A stretch of 54,172 nucleotides of DNA from Sulfitobacter brevis (GCF_900112755.1 NZ_FOMW01000018.1:1-54172), one strand, 5' to 3'. Positions 1-9,057 are shown, counted from the first letter of the stretch. Numbers and translations: made by a program. The notes: generated by a model not told the origin, from the letters alone.

Positions 1-276
1 CGCTGCATCGTTCTTCTGACGCTTGACGAAGGGTTTGACGTAAGCTGGCGGGATCAGACGCACTTCGTGGCCCAACTTGCCAATCTCACGGCCCCAGAAA
101 TGCGCGCCGCCGCACGCTTCCATAGCAACCAAGCATCGCGGAAGTTGGCTGAAAAACGCCAGAACCTGCGTCCGCCGTAACTTCTTGCGCAAAACCGCGT
201 GGCCTGCGCCGTCAGCTCCATGCACTTGGAATACATTCTTCGCCAAATCGAGTCCGACCGTGATAATATCCGACAT
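1..276 (-). CDS. IS110-family transposase (DEDD recombinase), N-terminal part
   Basis: The reading frame starts at an ATG at 276, preceded by AAAGGAGAG about 5 bases upstream, and runs off the window after 92 codons. Family members have an N-terminal RuvC-like DEDD domain. The motif GLDLAKNVFQVHG carries the first acidic residue (D10) and MEACGGAHFW carries the glutamate (E53); the KRQKND segment near residue 90 holds the next conserved aspartate. The sequence style (VLRKKLRRTQVL, GHEVRLIPP) matches the IS1111 subgroup. The enzyme recombines the element into target sites, guided in this family by an element-encoded bridge RNA. The gene is partial only because the window ends, so whether it is intact cannot be judged. 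Confidence 0.92.
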   Translation of the reverse strand, partial: MSDIITVGLDLAKNVFQVHGADGAGHAVLRKKLRRTQVLAFFSQLPRCLVAMEACGGAHFWGREIGKLGHEVRLIPPAYVKPFVKRQKNDAA

Positions 277-357
277 GACCGCTCTCCTTTTTGTGGATCA
301 TTGCAGACCCACCTTGGCACATCGATGCCGCCGGAGGGCGGTTACATCATCAAAGCC
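1..357 (-). mobile_element. IS110/IS1111-type insertion sequence, 5' part, left copy
   Basis: This is the reverse complement of the sequence starting at 53874. The shared block ends sharply at 357, which marks the 5' terminus of the element. It holds 81 noncoding bases and the first 92 codons of the transposase, and the window then ends. There is no terminal inverted repeat, as is usual for this family. The noncoding end has a CCGCC-CTCC-GGCGG hairpin. The element sits inside a PP2C gene. The 3' part of the element is not in the window. Confidence 0.9.
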
Positions 358-887
358 GGAACACGACCTACTTTGCCCAATTGTCCGGCAATCGTATCAT
401 CGATAGAAAGTTGTCTAAGTTTTTGCGATGTAAAGCTGTAGACACGACTATCTCCAGCGCTGGCCCACACTGGTCTTGATTGTTCTCTTACTACGAGAGC
501 AACAACTGTTGTTCCACCCTTACCTTGATAGCCTTCGAACACCGCGTCGTTCGCATTGTTTAACGCCGAAGTGACCCAGTTTATCGTATTAGAAAATCTG
601 TCAGCGGTAGAGATTAGTGATGAAACGAATGCTCCAATTGCTGTGGACGCACACTTCTCTCCTTCTCGCATTCCACCCATACCGTCAGCGACGACTACCG
701 CAGTAAATTGCCTGCCATTGCTATCGCTAGCACGCACCCATACCGCTTTGTCCTGGTTATCTTGCCTTACGTTCCCAATCTCGCTGGCAAGCGCACCACC
801 AAATAGCGCAACTCGTCTGAGACCATGATCTGATGTCTGCCTCAGAAGCCATTGTGATAGCGCATTTTCGACGAATGTTCCGTGCAT
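342..887 (-). pseudogene. PP2C-family serine/threonine phosphatase, 3' end cut off by IS insertion
   Basis: The protein has the PP2C metal-binding signatures GNVRQDNQD near residue 40, VVVADGMGG near residue 65, a GGTTVV segment near 125 and WASAGDSRVY near 140. These are motifs of Mn/Mg-dependent protein phosphatases. A full PP2C domain is about 230-250 residues. Here native sequence stops at about residue 176, where the IS110 copy begins at 357, and the frame closes on a TAA inside the element. The C-terminal metal-binding aspartates are therefore missing. The start at 887 is chosen because AAGGA lies 7 bases upstream; an in-frame ATG at 914 is also possible. Base composition is AT-richer than the core genes, which suggests acquired DNA. 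The substrate is unknown. Confidence 0.8.
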
Positions 888-1172
888 TTTTTTCCTTGTA
901 GATAGTGTTCTCATCTGAGTTGCGGGGCAACAAAAAGAAGGTCATTCGGCAGGTAGTTCTGGGATCAATCCCACAATATGTTGAGGCTGCCGATACTTAC
1001 AACCATTCTTTCGATTTCGCTGATGCATAGGTCGGAACGATGGCAATCCGGCGAGATTAAAGCGTGCTTGGCTATCAAGGCATCTTTAAACTGAGATTGC
1101 ATCCAGCGGCAACGCGACAGAGTACCAGAAGATACCAGTCGAAATGTGCCCTAAGTGCGTCCTATAAAAAGC
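888..1172. other. intergenic accessory DNA with no supported gene
   Basis: About 285 bases between the broken phosphatase gene and the terminator of tRNA-Asn. The sequence is AT-richer than the core, and all frames are short with no ribosome binding site next to a start. It contains the upstream region of the phosphatase gene. I see no integrase or att-like copy of the tRNA end here. Confidence 0.5.
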
Positions 1173-1202
1173 AAAGGCTTAGCAATCGCTTGCTAAGCCT
1201 TT
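1173..1202 (-). terminator. rho-independent terminator of tRNA-Asn
   Basis: A perfect 13-bp stem (AAAGGCTTAGCAA and its complement) encloses a 4-base loop. On the minus strand it is followed by GCTTTTT. It lies 8 bases after the tRNA 3' end. Confidence 0.85.
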
Positions 1203-1210
1203 GAATTTAT

Positions 1211-1285
1211 TGGCTCCGGCGGTAGGGATCGAACCTACGACCAATTGATTAACAGTCAACTGCTCTACCGCTGAGCTACGCCGGA
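1211..1285 (-). tRNA. tRNA-Asn (anticodon GTT)
   Basis: On the minus strand the molecule begins TCCGGCG and ends CGCCGGA-G-CCA, giving a complete 7-bp acceptor stem with the CCA encoded. The anticodon loop CTGTTAA places GTT at positions 34-36. The T-arm GTTCGATCC is canonical. Its 3' end faces the AT-rich accessory DNA and the IS copy at the window edge, the usual arrangement at tRNA integration sites. Confidence 0.97.
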
Positions 1286-1339
1286 ACGGTCTGGGCGATA
1301 TAGCAGCGGTATTTTGGGGCGTCCAGTGCGATTTGGACC

Positions 1340-2266
1340 TTAACCGGAATTTTTTTGTACGAGCTCGAAATCCGCTGTCGCATGCAAACTCCCTAACGGG
1401 GCAATAACGCCTTTACCGGTTAAATCTACCAAATGCGCCAATACGTTGCGGGTGGCGGCGCCAAGCAGGGAGGCGGGGGTGTCGGCGTAGATATGTGCGG
1501 CGAGGCTCGCAGCGGTGGCGGGCTGTTCCAACAACCGCTCAAGGATCGCAGCCTCACGCGTTCGACGGTGAGCGACAAGCCAGTCGAGGCGGGCGTTGGG
1601 CGCGTCAACAGGTGCCCCATGGCCAGGGTGGAAAATCCGCCATTGGCGCGATTGCAGCAACGCGCAGGAGGCCATGAAATCGGTCAGGTCGCCATCGGGC
1701 GGGGACACCAGCGAGGATGCCCAATCCATCACGTGATCGGCTGTAAAACAGGCATCCTCCCATGCGAGACAGAGGTGGTTGCCGATATGGCCAGGCGTAT
1801 GTAGCGCCTCCAACGTCCACCCGTCGCCTTCGATCAGATCGCCGTGCGCCAGCGTAAAGTCGGGGGCAAACGCCGCATCTATCCCTTCGCCGCCGCCAAT
1901 CAAGCCGCCCGCCGCCAGCGCGGCCATCACCTCCGACCGCCCAGCCGTCGCAGTGCCGAAGGCCAGAACCGGCGCGCCACTGGCCAGTGCCAGCGGACGG
2001 GCAAGCGGCGAATGATCAAGATGGGCGTGAGTGACTATGATATGGCTGATCCGTTGACCGGGTTGTACAGCAGCGAGAATCGCCGCCAAATGGGTCTGAT
2101 CTTCTGGCCCTGGGTCGATCACGGCCAGATCAGTCTTGCCGAGTAGATAGGTATTGGTGCCGCGATAAGTCATTGGCGACGGGTTTGGGGCCACGATCCG
2201 GCGCAGCCCGGCCTCCAGAGTTTCGGCGATACCGACAGGGGGGTTAAAGTCGTCTGGTGGCAGCAT
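1340..2266 (-). CDS. MBL-fold metallohydrolase
   Basis: 308 residues. The metallo-beta-lactamase fold is shown by THAHLDHS near residue 90 (the HxHxDH dinuclear zinc motif), HTPGHIGNH near 165, FTADHVMDW near 180 and FHPGHG near 215. The last ~80 residues form a winged-helix-like tail, as in the LACTB2-type subfamily (hydrolases, including RNA endonucleases). No specific substrate can be assigned. The start at 2266 has GGAAAGG about 8 bases upstream; longer in-frame extensions run antisense to the next gene and are not credible. It diverges from the sensor kinase gene at 2312 with 45 bases between, so the two promoters share that gap. Confidence 0.85.
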   Translation of the reverse strand: MLPPDDFNPPVGIAETLEAGLRRIVAPNPSPMTYRGTNTYLLGKTDLAVIDPGPEDQTHLAAILAAVQPGQRISHIIVTHAHLDHSPLARPLALASGAPVLAFGTATAGRSEVMAALAAGGLIGGGEGIDAAFAPDFTLAHGDLIEGDGWTLEALHTPGHIGNHLCLAWEDACFTADHVMDWASSLVSPPDGDLTDFMASCALLQSRQWRIFHPGHGAPVDAPNARLDWLVAHRRTREAAILERLLEQPATAASLAAHIYADTPASLLGAATRNVLAHLVDLTGKGVIAPLGSLHATADFELVQKNSG

Positions 2267-2311
2267 GGTTTGACCTTTCCTAGCCTCGGTGGCGTGGCTA
2301 AGGTCTAGCCT

Positions 2312-3637
2312 ATGTTGTTCACTTGGCTCAAACGCTATCTGCCGCGCGGAATTTATGGCCGTGCGGCGCTGATTCTGATGCTTCCGGTCGTGTTTCTGCA
2401 ACTGGTTGTCGTCGTGATTTTCGCGCAACGCCATTTTGAAGGCGTGACGATCCAGATGACCAACACGGTACTGCGCGAACTGGCGGTGGTCATGCGCGCG
2501 GTCGATCGGGCACCAACCCGTGCTGCGATTGTGGCGCGGGTCAGGGCAGAGGCGGGGCCGCTTGATATTACTGTGACGCCGGTGGCGCGCACTTCAATTC
2601 CATCGGGCAACCGCATGGTATGGTACGATTACTCCGGCCGCGTCTTGGCCAAACGGCTCGCGGAAGAGCTCGAGAGGCTGCGGGCTGTCGATCTGCGGGA
2701 CAGCAGCTCGGTCGTGCTGACTTTTGACACTGATAAAGGGCCGCTTGAAATCAAGTTTGACCGGCGCAGGATCTCTGCCTCCAATCCGCACCAGCTCTTT
2801 GTATATACCTTGTTTTTCGGGGTGGTGATGACGGTGATCGCCTCGATCTACCTGCGCAACCAGCTGCGTCCGATCCGTCGCTTGGCGCGTGCAGCCGAAG
2901 CTTTCGGGCGCGGGCGGCATGATCCTTATACGCCTGCCGGCGCGACCGAGGTGCGGGCCGCCGGAAACGCGTTTATTGACATGCGTGCCCGCATCGAGCG
3001 CCAGATTGAGCAGCGTACCATGATGCTATCAGGCGTGAGCCATGATCTGCGCACACCTTTGACGCGGATGCGACTTGAGCTATCGATGATGGATGAGGCA
3101 GAGACCGGCCCCTTGCTGCGCGACGTCGATGACATGCAAGGTATGCTGGACGAGTTTCTCAACTTTGCCAAAGGTGCAGCCGAGGGCGAACCTGAGCCGG
3201 TTGATCCGCGGGCATTGATCGCGCAGGTCGTCGAAGAAGCGCGGCGGGCAGGGCGCGATGTCACACTGTTGCCGTTTGAGGGGGAGGGCACCGGCAAGGT
3301 TAAGCTGCGGGTGGTGGCGATCCGGCGGGCGGTGGACAACCTGATCTCCAACGCAGTGCGTTACGGCACGCGCGCCGAAGTGTCGGTGATGCTGAGCGAG
3401 AAATCCTTGCGGATACGGGTCGAGGACGATGGCCCGGGTATTCCGGAGGATCAACGCACCGAGGCGATGCGGCCATTTTCGCGGCTCGATCCCGCGCGCA
3501 ATCAAAACAAAGGCGGCGGTGTTGGTCTCGGGCTGGCGATAGCAAACGACATCGCACGGGCGCACGGCGGGGTGCTGCGTTTGGGATCGTCCCCCCAGCT
3601 TGGTGGTCTTCAGGCCGATATTGTAATGGCCCGCTAG
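2312..3637 (+). CDS. EnvZ-like membrane sensor histidine kinase
   Basis: 441 residues. A transmembrane segment at about 15-38 and another at about 162-181 enclose a ~120-residue periplasmic domain. Then come a HAMP domain (about 182-233), a HisKA dimerisation domain with phospho-acceptor H244 in SGVSHDLRTPLTRMR, and a HATPase_c domain with an N-box (DNLISNAVRYG), G1 (DDGPGIP) and G2 (GGVGLGLAI). This architecture and H-box are those of the EnvZ family, which phosphorylates OmpR-type regulators. No response regulator gene is adjacent, so its partner must be elsewhere. The ATG at 2312 has no strong ribosome binding site. The stimulus is unknown. Confidence 0.88.
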   Translation: MLFTWLKRYLPRGIYGRAALILMLPVVFLQLVVVVIFAQRHFEGVTIQMTNTVLRELAVVMRAVDRAPTRAAIVARVRAEAGPLDITVTPVARTSIPSGNRMVWYDYSGRVLAKRLAEELERLRAVDLRDSSSVVLTFDTDKGPLEIKFDRRRISASNPHQLFVYTLFFGVVMTVIASIYLRNQLRPIRRLARAAEAFGRGRHDPYTPAGATEVRAAGNAFIDMRARIERQIEQRTMMLSGVSHDLRTPLTRMRLELSMMDEAETGPLLRDVDDMQGMLDEFLNFAKGAAEGEPEPVDPRALIAQVVEEARRAGRDVTLLPFEGEGTGKVKLRVVAIRRAVDNLISNAVRYGTRAEVSVMLSEKSLRIRVEDDGPGIPEDQRTEAMRPFSRLDPARNQNKGGGVGLGLAIANDIARAHGGVLRLGSSPQLGGLQADIVMAR

Positions 3638-3744
3638 GCGGGATCGAACGCGAGCCGCATTTGGTACGAGACGACCCAACGGCATGATTGCGAGGGACGT
3701 GGCAATTTGTCAGGCTAAAGAAAAACCCAAGCCGGAGCCGCACT

Positions 3745-4194
3745 ATGACCCCTTATGACATGATCAAGAACCATCTCGACAGCGCCGTGCCATTTGCCCG
3801 CTATGTAGGCGTTCGGCTGATCGAGATATCGGATGGCAGCGCCAGCGCCGAGTTAGAGCAGCGCAACGAGGTTTCCAACCATATTCAGTCAATGCACGCA
3901 GGCGCGATGTTTACCTTGGGCGAAGCTGCGTCGGGAGCGGCAATGGCGGGAGCCTTGGCACCAGTGATTTTGCAGATGCGACCGGTGGCCTCGACCGGAC
4001 GCATCGATTTTAAGAAGGTGGCGATTGGCACGTTGACCGCCCATGCCAAAACCAGCCAATCGGGCGCCGCGCTGATGGAGGCAATACGCCGCGACGGCAA
4101 GGTCGCCTTTGACGTCGCCGTCGATATCCGTGATGCAGCGGGTGATAAGGTGGTTGAAATGGTGGTGAACTGGTACGTCAGCGCGGCGCGGTAG
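3745..4194 (+). CDS. hotdog-fold DUF4442/PaaI-like thioesterase family protein
   Basis: 149 residues. The segment NHIQSMHAGAMFTLGEAASG near residue 50 is the core helix region of hotdog-fold acyl-CoA thioesterase relatives, followed by the beta strands VASTGRIDFKKVAIGTLTAHAK. The length fits a single hotdog domain. DUF4442 members resemble the C-terminal domain of YiiD, and thioesterase activity is inferred from the fold rather than shown. The start at 3745 is chosen because GGAG lies 9 bases upstream; in-frame codons before it do not look coding. It stands alone between the EnvZ-like kinase gene and the HWE kinase gene on the same strand. Confidence 0.75.
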   Translation: MTPYDMIKNHLDSAVPFARYVGVRLIEISDGSASAELEQRNEVSNHIQSMHAGAMFTLGEAASGAAMAGALAPVILQMRPVASTGRIDFKKVAIGTLTAHAKTSQSGAALMEAIRRDGKVAFDVAVDIRDAAGDKVVEMVVNWYVSAAR

Positions 4195-4360
4195 ACCAGA
4201 TCAAGGGTATGTCCTGTTATTTAGACAGATATCTGCTTTTTTGAACATGTTTCCGCCGATACATCTGTACTAATTGATAGTTCACGGCGCTATTGTGGAC
4301 AGCAGGAAATAAAGCTGGCATGAGAATTTTTTGCCAGTGGCCGACGGTCAAGGACCCGAA

Positions 4361-6914
4361 ATGGAATCGAATGATAAAAGCCTTGGTGAACGGGCAGTAA
4401 CGGACTTGCTTTCCGAGCAGAACGGTATCCATTCGCTACATCACAGGCTGCTGGAATTAACCCTACAGCAAGCGCCGTTGGATAACGTTCTCACCGAACT
4501 TGTGGAGGCGCTTCATGCGTTTATCGGGGCTGATCTGGCCTGTTCGATCCTCATCGCAGACGATCAGCAGGCCCGTCTTTTTCACGGGGCAGCAGTAGGG
4601 CTTTCTGAGGCTTACACACAGGCAGTGGACGGGATCGAGGTTGGCCCCGTGGCAGGTTCCTGCGGCACCGCGGCATTCCGCAAAGAAGCGGTCTTGGTCG
4701 CAGATATTGCCAATGATCCGCTTTGGGTAGATTTCCGGCATTTGATCTTGCCAGAGGGCATGAAGGCCTGTTGGTCGAACCCGATCATCGGGGCAGAGGG
4801 CGCGGTTCTGGGGTCCTTTGCGATCTATAGTCCCAAGGTTGGCCTGCCAGATCCAAAACTGATGAATTTTCTTGAGCTCGTGTCGCGCACCACGGCGCTC
4901 ATCCTAGAGCGCTACGCCGCACAGACCACACTAAGCGAGCAAAAACGCTTGCTGGAGACGCTCGACCGGATCGGTGCGGGCGTCGCCGCCGAGCTTGATC
5001 TCGATACTCTGGTGCAGATGGTCACTGACGCAGGGGTCGAGCTGACCGGTGCGCATTTTGGGGCCTTTTTCTATAATGTCCTAAACGAAAGCGATGAAAG
5101 CTATATGCTTTACTCGCTGTCGGGCGTGGAGCGTGCAGCCTTTGCAGATTTTCCGATGCCGCGAAATACCGCAATCTTTGCCCCCACATTTGATGCAAGG
5201 GCATCGTGCGGTCCGACGATATCACGCTGGATCCGCGCTATGGCAAAATGGGCCCAACAAGGGCATGCCCAAAGGGCATTTGCCAGTACGCAGCTATTTG
5301 TCGGTGCCGGTGGTCTCGCGGTCAGGCGAGGTGGTCGGGGGGCTGTTTTTTGGCCATCCAGAAACTGAACGGTTCACCGAACACCACGAATTTTTGATGG
5401 ATGGCATTGCAAATCAAGCGGCGACAGCCATCGACAACGCGCGCCTGTACCAGACCGCCCAACGCGAAATCGAGGTCCGGCGCAACACCGAGCGTGAGTT
5501 GCTAAAGACCCAGAACGACCTTGAAGCGGCGCAGGAACGGATCAAGCTGGCGCTGGAGGCCGGTGCGATCATCGGCACATGGATCTGGTATGTGCCCGAA
5601 GATATTATCACCGCAGATGAGCGCTTCGCGCGGGCTTTCGGGTTGGACCCGGCGCGCTGCCACGACGGGCTGCCGCTAAAAGACGCGACCTTGTCGATAC
5701 ACGTCGACGATGTGGCGCGGGTTGAAGCCGCGATCAACACGTCGCTGATGCGGGGCGGGCGCTACAGCGAAGAATACCGCGTGCGGCACGCCGATGGAAA
5801 TTATCGCTGGGTTGAGGCAAATGGCCGTTGCCAGCTTGACGCCGAGGGTCAGCCCTTGCGTTTCCCGGGCGTGTTGATTGACATCGAACAACGCAAGCAA
5901 GTCGAGATTAACCTGAAACGGCGCGAGGCAGATCTGGCGCTCCTGTTGGACGCGACAGCTGACGGCTTTTATGCGGTCGATACTGAAGGAAAAACCACCC
6001 GGTGCAACGCGACTTTCCTGCGTATGCTGGGGTTCACATCCGAGGCTGATGTCGTCGGCAAAGAGCTGCACGACATTATCCATCACTCGCATGTTGACGG
6101 ATCACATTACCCACCTGAGCAATGCCCGATCTACCGCGTTGCCCAAAGCGGCGATCTGGCGCATGTGGATGACGAAGTATTCTTTCGCACCGATGGCACG
6201 TCATTCCACGTCGAATATTGGGTCCGTCCGGTTATTTGGGAAGGGGAGTTGCAGGGCGCAGTGTGCAACATTGTCGACATCAGCGAACGCAAACGCGCGG
6301 AAAATGCCCGTCAACTTTTGCTTCAAGAGCTCAACCACCGCATTAAAAACCTGTTCTCGATCACCAATGGCATGATCCAGATGACGGCGCGCAACAGCAC
6401 CGATGTGAAGCAGATGGCCAACGCGTTGAGCGGGCGGTTGATGTCACTGGCACGGGCGCATGACCTGATTGCGACGTCTATAACTACGAAATCCAGCACA
6501 GCAGGGCCAAGCCGGTTGCGCACGCTGGTCGAGACGGTGATGGAGCCACATGTGGGGTCGCGGTCCGCGGCGCTGAAAATGTCAGGGCCTGAGGTAAGCA
6601 TCGGCCCTTCAGCAATGACCAGCTTGGCGCTGATCTTACACGAGCTTGCTACGAATGCCGCCAAATACGGCGCGCTTTCGGACCCCAACGGGTCTGTTTC
6701 GGTAATGTGGGAAATGTCGGACGAAGCGCTGACTTTGAGCTGGAAAGAAGCGGGCGGGCCGAAAGTTGCCGGGGCACCCGACCGTGAGGGCTTTGGCAGC
6801 CAGTTGGCGAGATTGAGTGCGAAAGGCCAGTTGGGCGGTGCGATCGAGTATATTTGGGAGCCCGCAGGCGTTGAGATTTTGCTGACAGTCGCGGCAGACC
6901 GGGTTGGTCGCTGA
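4361..6914 (+). pseudogene. GAF-GAF-PAS-PAS HWE-family sensor histidine kinase, disrupted by two frameshifts
   Basis: The reading frame opens at the ATG at 4361 (AAGGA 7 bases upstream) and shifts twice by minus one. The first shift is at about 5195, where GATGCAAGGG would need an extra G to read [10 protein letters not shown]. The second is at about 5253-5255, where GGGCCCAAC would need an extra C to read [11 protein letters not shown]. Restoring both bases gives exactly 852 codons. The reconstructed protein has an N-terminal GAF domain (about 30-185), a second GAF domain (about 205-365, where both lesions fall), two PAS/PAC domains (about 400-660) and an HWE kinase core: H-box [11 protein letters not shown] with H at about 660, N-box [13 protein letters not shown] and the WKE motif. 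No membrane segments are seen, so it is a soluble multi-sensor kinase. It is either a young pseudogene or a homopolymer sequencing error. Confidence 0.85.
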
Positions 6915-7042
6915 ACGGGCGTTTAGCCGAAGAAACAGACCTAATTGATGTGGGCGCTTGGGGTTGCTGCCACATTACGCGCGGTTTGATCCGTTAAACT
7001 TTTCCATCAATTCCGCTCTAGCGGCACGCGGTTTTTACTCAA

Positions 7043-7072
7043 TTGACGTACATACCAACCGTATGGTATGTA
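7043..7072 (+). promoter_or_regulatory. tetR promoter with embedded palindromic operator
   Basis: A -35-like TTGACG (7043-7048) and a -10-like TATGTA (7067-7072) are 18 bases apart. A perfect inverted repeat with 9-base arms, TACATACCA (7049-7057) and TGGTATGTA (7064-7072), fills the spacer and the -10. This resembles the ACATACC-type operators of TetR-family repressors. A repressor bound here would block its own promoter. Transcription would start close to the ATG at 7079, which suggests a leaderless mRNA. Confidence 0.65.
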
Positions 7073-7078
7073 CGCATT

Positions 7079-7696
7079 ATGCCGAGAGCAACCAAAATAG
7101 AACCCGAGAGGGGCGGCGCCCGCACCCGCCTGTTAGAGGCAGCGCGGGATATCATCCGCCAGAAGGGGTTTTCAGGCACGACTGTCGATGACCTGTGCAA
7201 AGCCGCCGGAGTAACAAAAGGCGCCTATTTCCACCACTTCAGCAGCAAAGAGGCCTTGGGCGTCGCTGCGGCGGAATTCTGGGCCGACACCACCTCGGCG
7301 CTGTTTGCCCAAGCACCCTATCACAAGCCCGAAGACCCTTTGGACCGTGTGCTTGCCTATATCGATTTTCGCAAAGCGATTATCGAAGGGGACCCGGCCG
7401 AGTTTACCTGCCTTGTTGGCACAATGACGCAAGAGACCTTTCAATCTTTTCCCGCCATCCGCGACGCCTGCGCCACCAGTATCCTCGACCATGCCGCCAC
7501 GCTGGAACCTGACATTGCGGCTGCGATGAAATTGCATGGCACCACAGCCTCGGACTGGACTGCGCAAAGCCTCGCGCGCCATACTCAAGCCGTTCTGCAA
7601 GGTGCGTTTATCCTTGCAAAAGCGACGAACGATCCCGCGGTCGCCCGCGAGAGCGTTGATCATCTCAAACGTTATATCCAGCTTCTTTTGGCCTAA
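7079..7696 (+). CDS. TetR/AcrR-family transcriptional regulator
   Basis: 205 residues. The N-terminal helix-turn-helix covers about residues 12-58, with LLEAARDIIRQKGFSGTTV and the recognition region AAGVTKGAYFHHFSSKEAL, both diagnostic of TetR_N. The rest is a helical ligand-binding domain of the TetR_C type; the ligand is unknown. The start at 7079 is preferred over an in-frame codon at 7043 because the latter lies in the promoter and operator. There is no Shine-Dalgarno sequence before this ATG, consistent with a leaderless transcript. Autoregulation through the palindrome at 7049-7072 is inferred. The following VOC and SRPBCC genes on the same strand are possible targets. Confidence 0.88.
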   Translation: MPRATKIEPERGGARTRLLEAARDIIRQKGFSGTTVDDLCKAAGVTKGAYFHHFSSKEALGVAAAEFWADTTSALFAQAPYHKPEDPLDRVLAYIDFRKAIIEGDPAEFTCLVGTMTQETFQSFPAIRDACATSILDHAATLEPDIAAAMKLHGTTASDWTAQSLARHTQAVLQGAFILAKATNDPAVARESVDHLKRYIQLLLA

Positions 7697-7804
7697 CCTT
7701 ACGCATGAGGTAGCATCCATAAATATCTGATGTAAAATACTAAATTATTCAATTTTCGCCCATATATTCTTCGGAAACTTTCAGCAAACCAAAGGAGAAA
7801 AGCC

Positions 7805-8581
7805 ATGTCTACACGTGAAGGAAGTCCGGTCTGGTATGAGTTGATGACGCAAAACCCTGACGCCGCGCAGAAGTTCTACAAACGCGTCATGGGATGGAAA
7901 TTCGAGGAGATGCCTAATGATACGGGCGTTGATTACCGTGTCGCCTTGGCCCGAAAGAACGCTGTCGCTGGCGTGATGCGCGCGCCGGATCACGCGCAAG
8001 CTATGGGGGATAGATGGTTCTTCTACATCGGTGTCGATGACGTGGATGCCTCGGCACGCCAGGTCATCGCGCTTGGCGGGCGTGTCGATGTGGCGCCCAC
8101 TGATATTCCTGATGTCGGACGTTTTGCGTTTTGCACCGATCCGCAAGGCGCCCATTTTTACGTGATGCGCGGCAATAGCCCCGAGCCAAGCAAAGCCTTT
8201 GCCCCGAATAAGTCAGGTCATGCCTGCTGGAACGAGTTGGTGACCACCGATCAAGCCGCTGCACTGGATTTCTATGGTAATCTGCTGGGCTGGGAGCATG
8301 GCGGCGCGATGCCGATGGGACCGGCAGGGGATTATACCTTCATCAACCTTAACGGCGAAATGATTGGCGGTATGATGGACGCGCCGGAGCCAAATACCGC
8401 GCCGTACTGGAATTTCGCCCTTCAGGTTCCCGATATCGACAAGGCCAAGACTGCGGTCGAAAAGGCGGGCGGGACGGTGCGGGCAGGGCCGATGGAACTG
8501 CCCGATAACAGCGGCTGGCTTATCCAGACAGATGATCCGCAGGGTGCAAAAATAATGTTTGTTGGCAAAAGAAAGGGCTGA
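7805..8581 (+). CDS. two-domain VOC (glyoxalase/bleomycin-resistance fold) protein
   Basis: 258 residues in two tandem VOC domains, about 1-125 and 130-256. Each starts with the same pattern, PVWYELMTQNPDAAQKFYKRVMGW and CWNELVTTDQAAALDFYGNLLGW in outline, and ends with TDPQGAHFYVM or DDPQGAKIMFV. Duplicated VOC proteins of this kind are common, bind a metal or small molecule, and mostly have no known substrate. A clear AAGGAG lies 9 bases upstream of the ATG. The 108 bases before it are AT-rich and probably hold a promoter. It is followed after 5 bases by the SRPBCC gene, so the two are very likely co-transcribed. Confidence 0.85.
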   Translation: MSTREGSPVWYELMTQNPDAAQKFYKRVMGWKFEEMPNDTGVDYRVALARKNAVAGVMRAPDHAQAMGDRWFFYIGVDDVDASARQVIALGGRVDVAPTDIPDVGRFAFCTDPQGAHFYVMRGNSPEPSKAFAPNKSGHACWNELVTTDQAAALDFYGNLLGWEHGGAMPMGPAGDYTFINLNGEMIGGMMDAPEPNTAPYWNFALQVPDIDKAKTAVEKAGGTVRAGPMELPDNSGWLIQTDDPQGAKIMFVGKRKG

Positions 8582-8586
8582 CCGTC

Positions 8587-9057
8587 ATGGCCGAGAGCAA
8601 AAATATACATGCCCTGGTGCTTGAGCTCACGCTTGATGCGCCACGCGACAAGGTGTGGCGCTGCTGGACCGAGGCCGCGCTACTGCCGGAATGGTTCGCG
8701 CCCAAGCCCTTCACCACCGAGGTGGAGCGTCTCGACCTGCGGGTCGGTGGGGCCAACGTATTTATCCTGCGCGGCCCGAATGGAGAGGAATACCGCAATC
8801 CGGGTGTATATCTTGAGGTTGTTCCGAACGAGCGGTTGGTATTCACCGATGCCTATACCGAAGCTTGGATTCCTTCGGCAAAACCCTTCATGACAGCCGA
8901 AATCGCGTTGCGGGATGCCGAGCGAGGCAAGACGCAATATACCGCCACAGCCCGTCACTGGAGCGCCGAAGACCGCGAAAGCCATGAAAAGATGGGCTTC
9001 CGTGAGGGGTGGACGCAAGCTGCCCGTCAACTCGAGGCGCTGGCCAGAACGCTTTAG
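8587..9057 (+). CDS. SRPBCC/AHSA1-like ligand-binding protein
   Basis: 156 residues. The pattern LELTLDAPRDKVWRCWTE at the start, PEWFAPKPFTTEVERLDLRVGG in the middle and HEKMGFREGWTQAARQLEAL at the end is typical of the AHSA1 branch of the SRPBCC (Bet v1-like) superfamily, which has a deep hydrophobic cavity. Genes of this type often sit with VOC proteins, as here, where it follows the two-domain VOC gene by 5 bases. No enzyme activity can be assigned. The ATG at 8587 overlaps no other frame. Confidence 0.85.
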   Translation: MAESKNIHALVLELTLDAPRDKVWRCWTEAALLPEWFAPKPFTTEVERLDLRVGGANVFILRGPNGEEYRNPGVYLEVVPNERLVFTDAYTEAWIPSAKPFMTAEIALRDAERGKTQYTATARHWSAEDRESHEKMGFREGWTQAARQLEALARTL

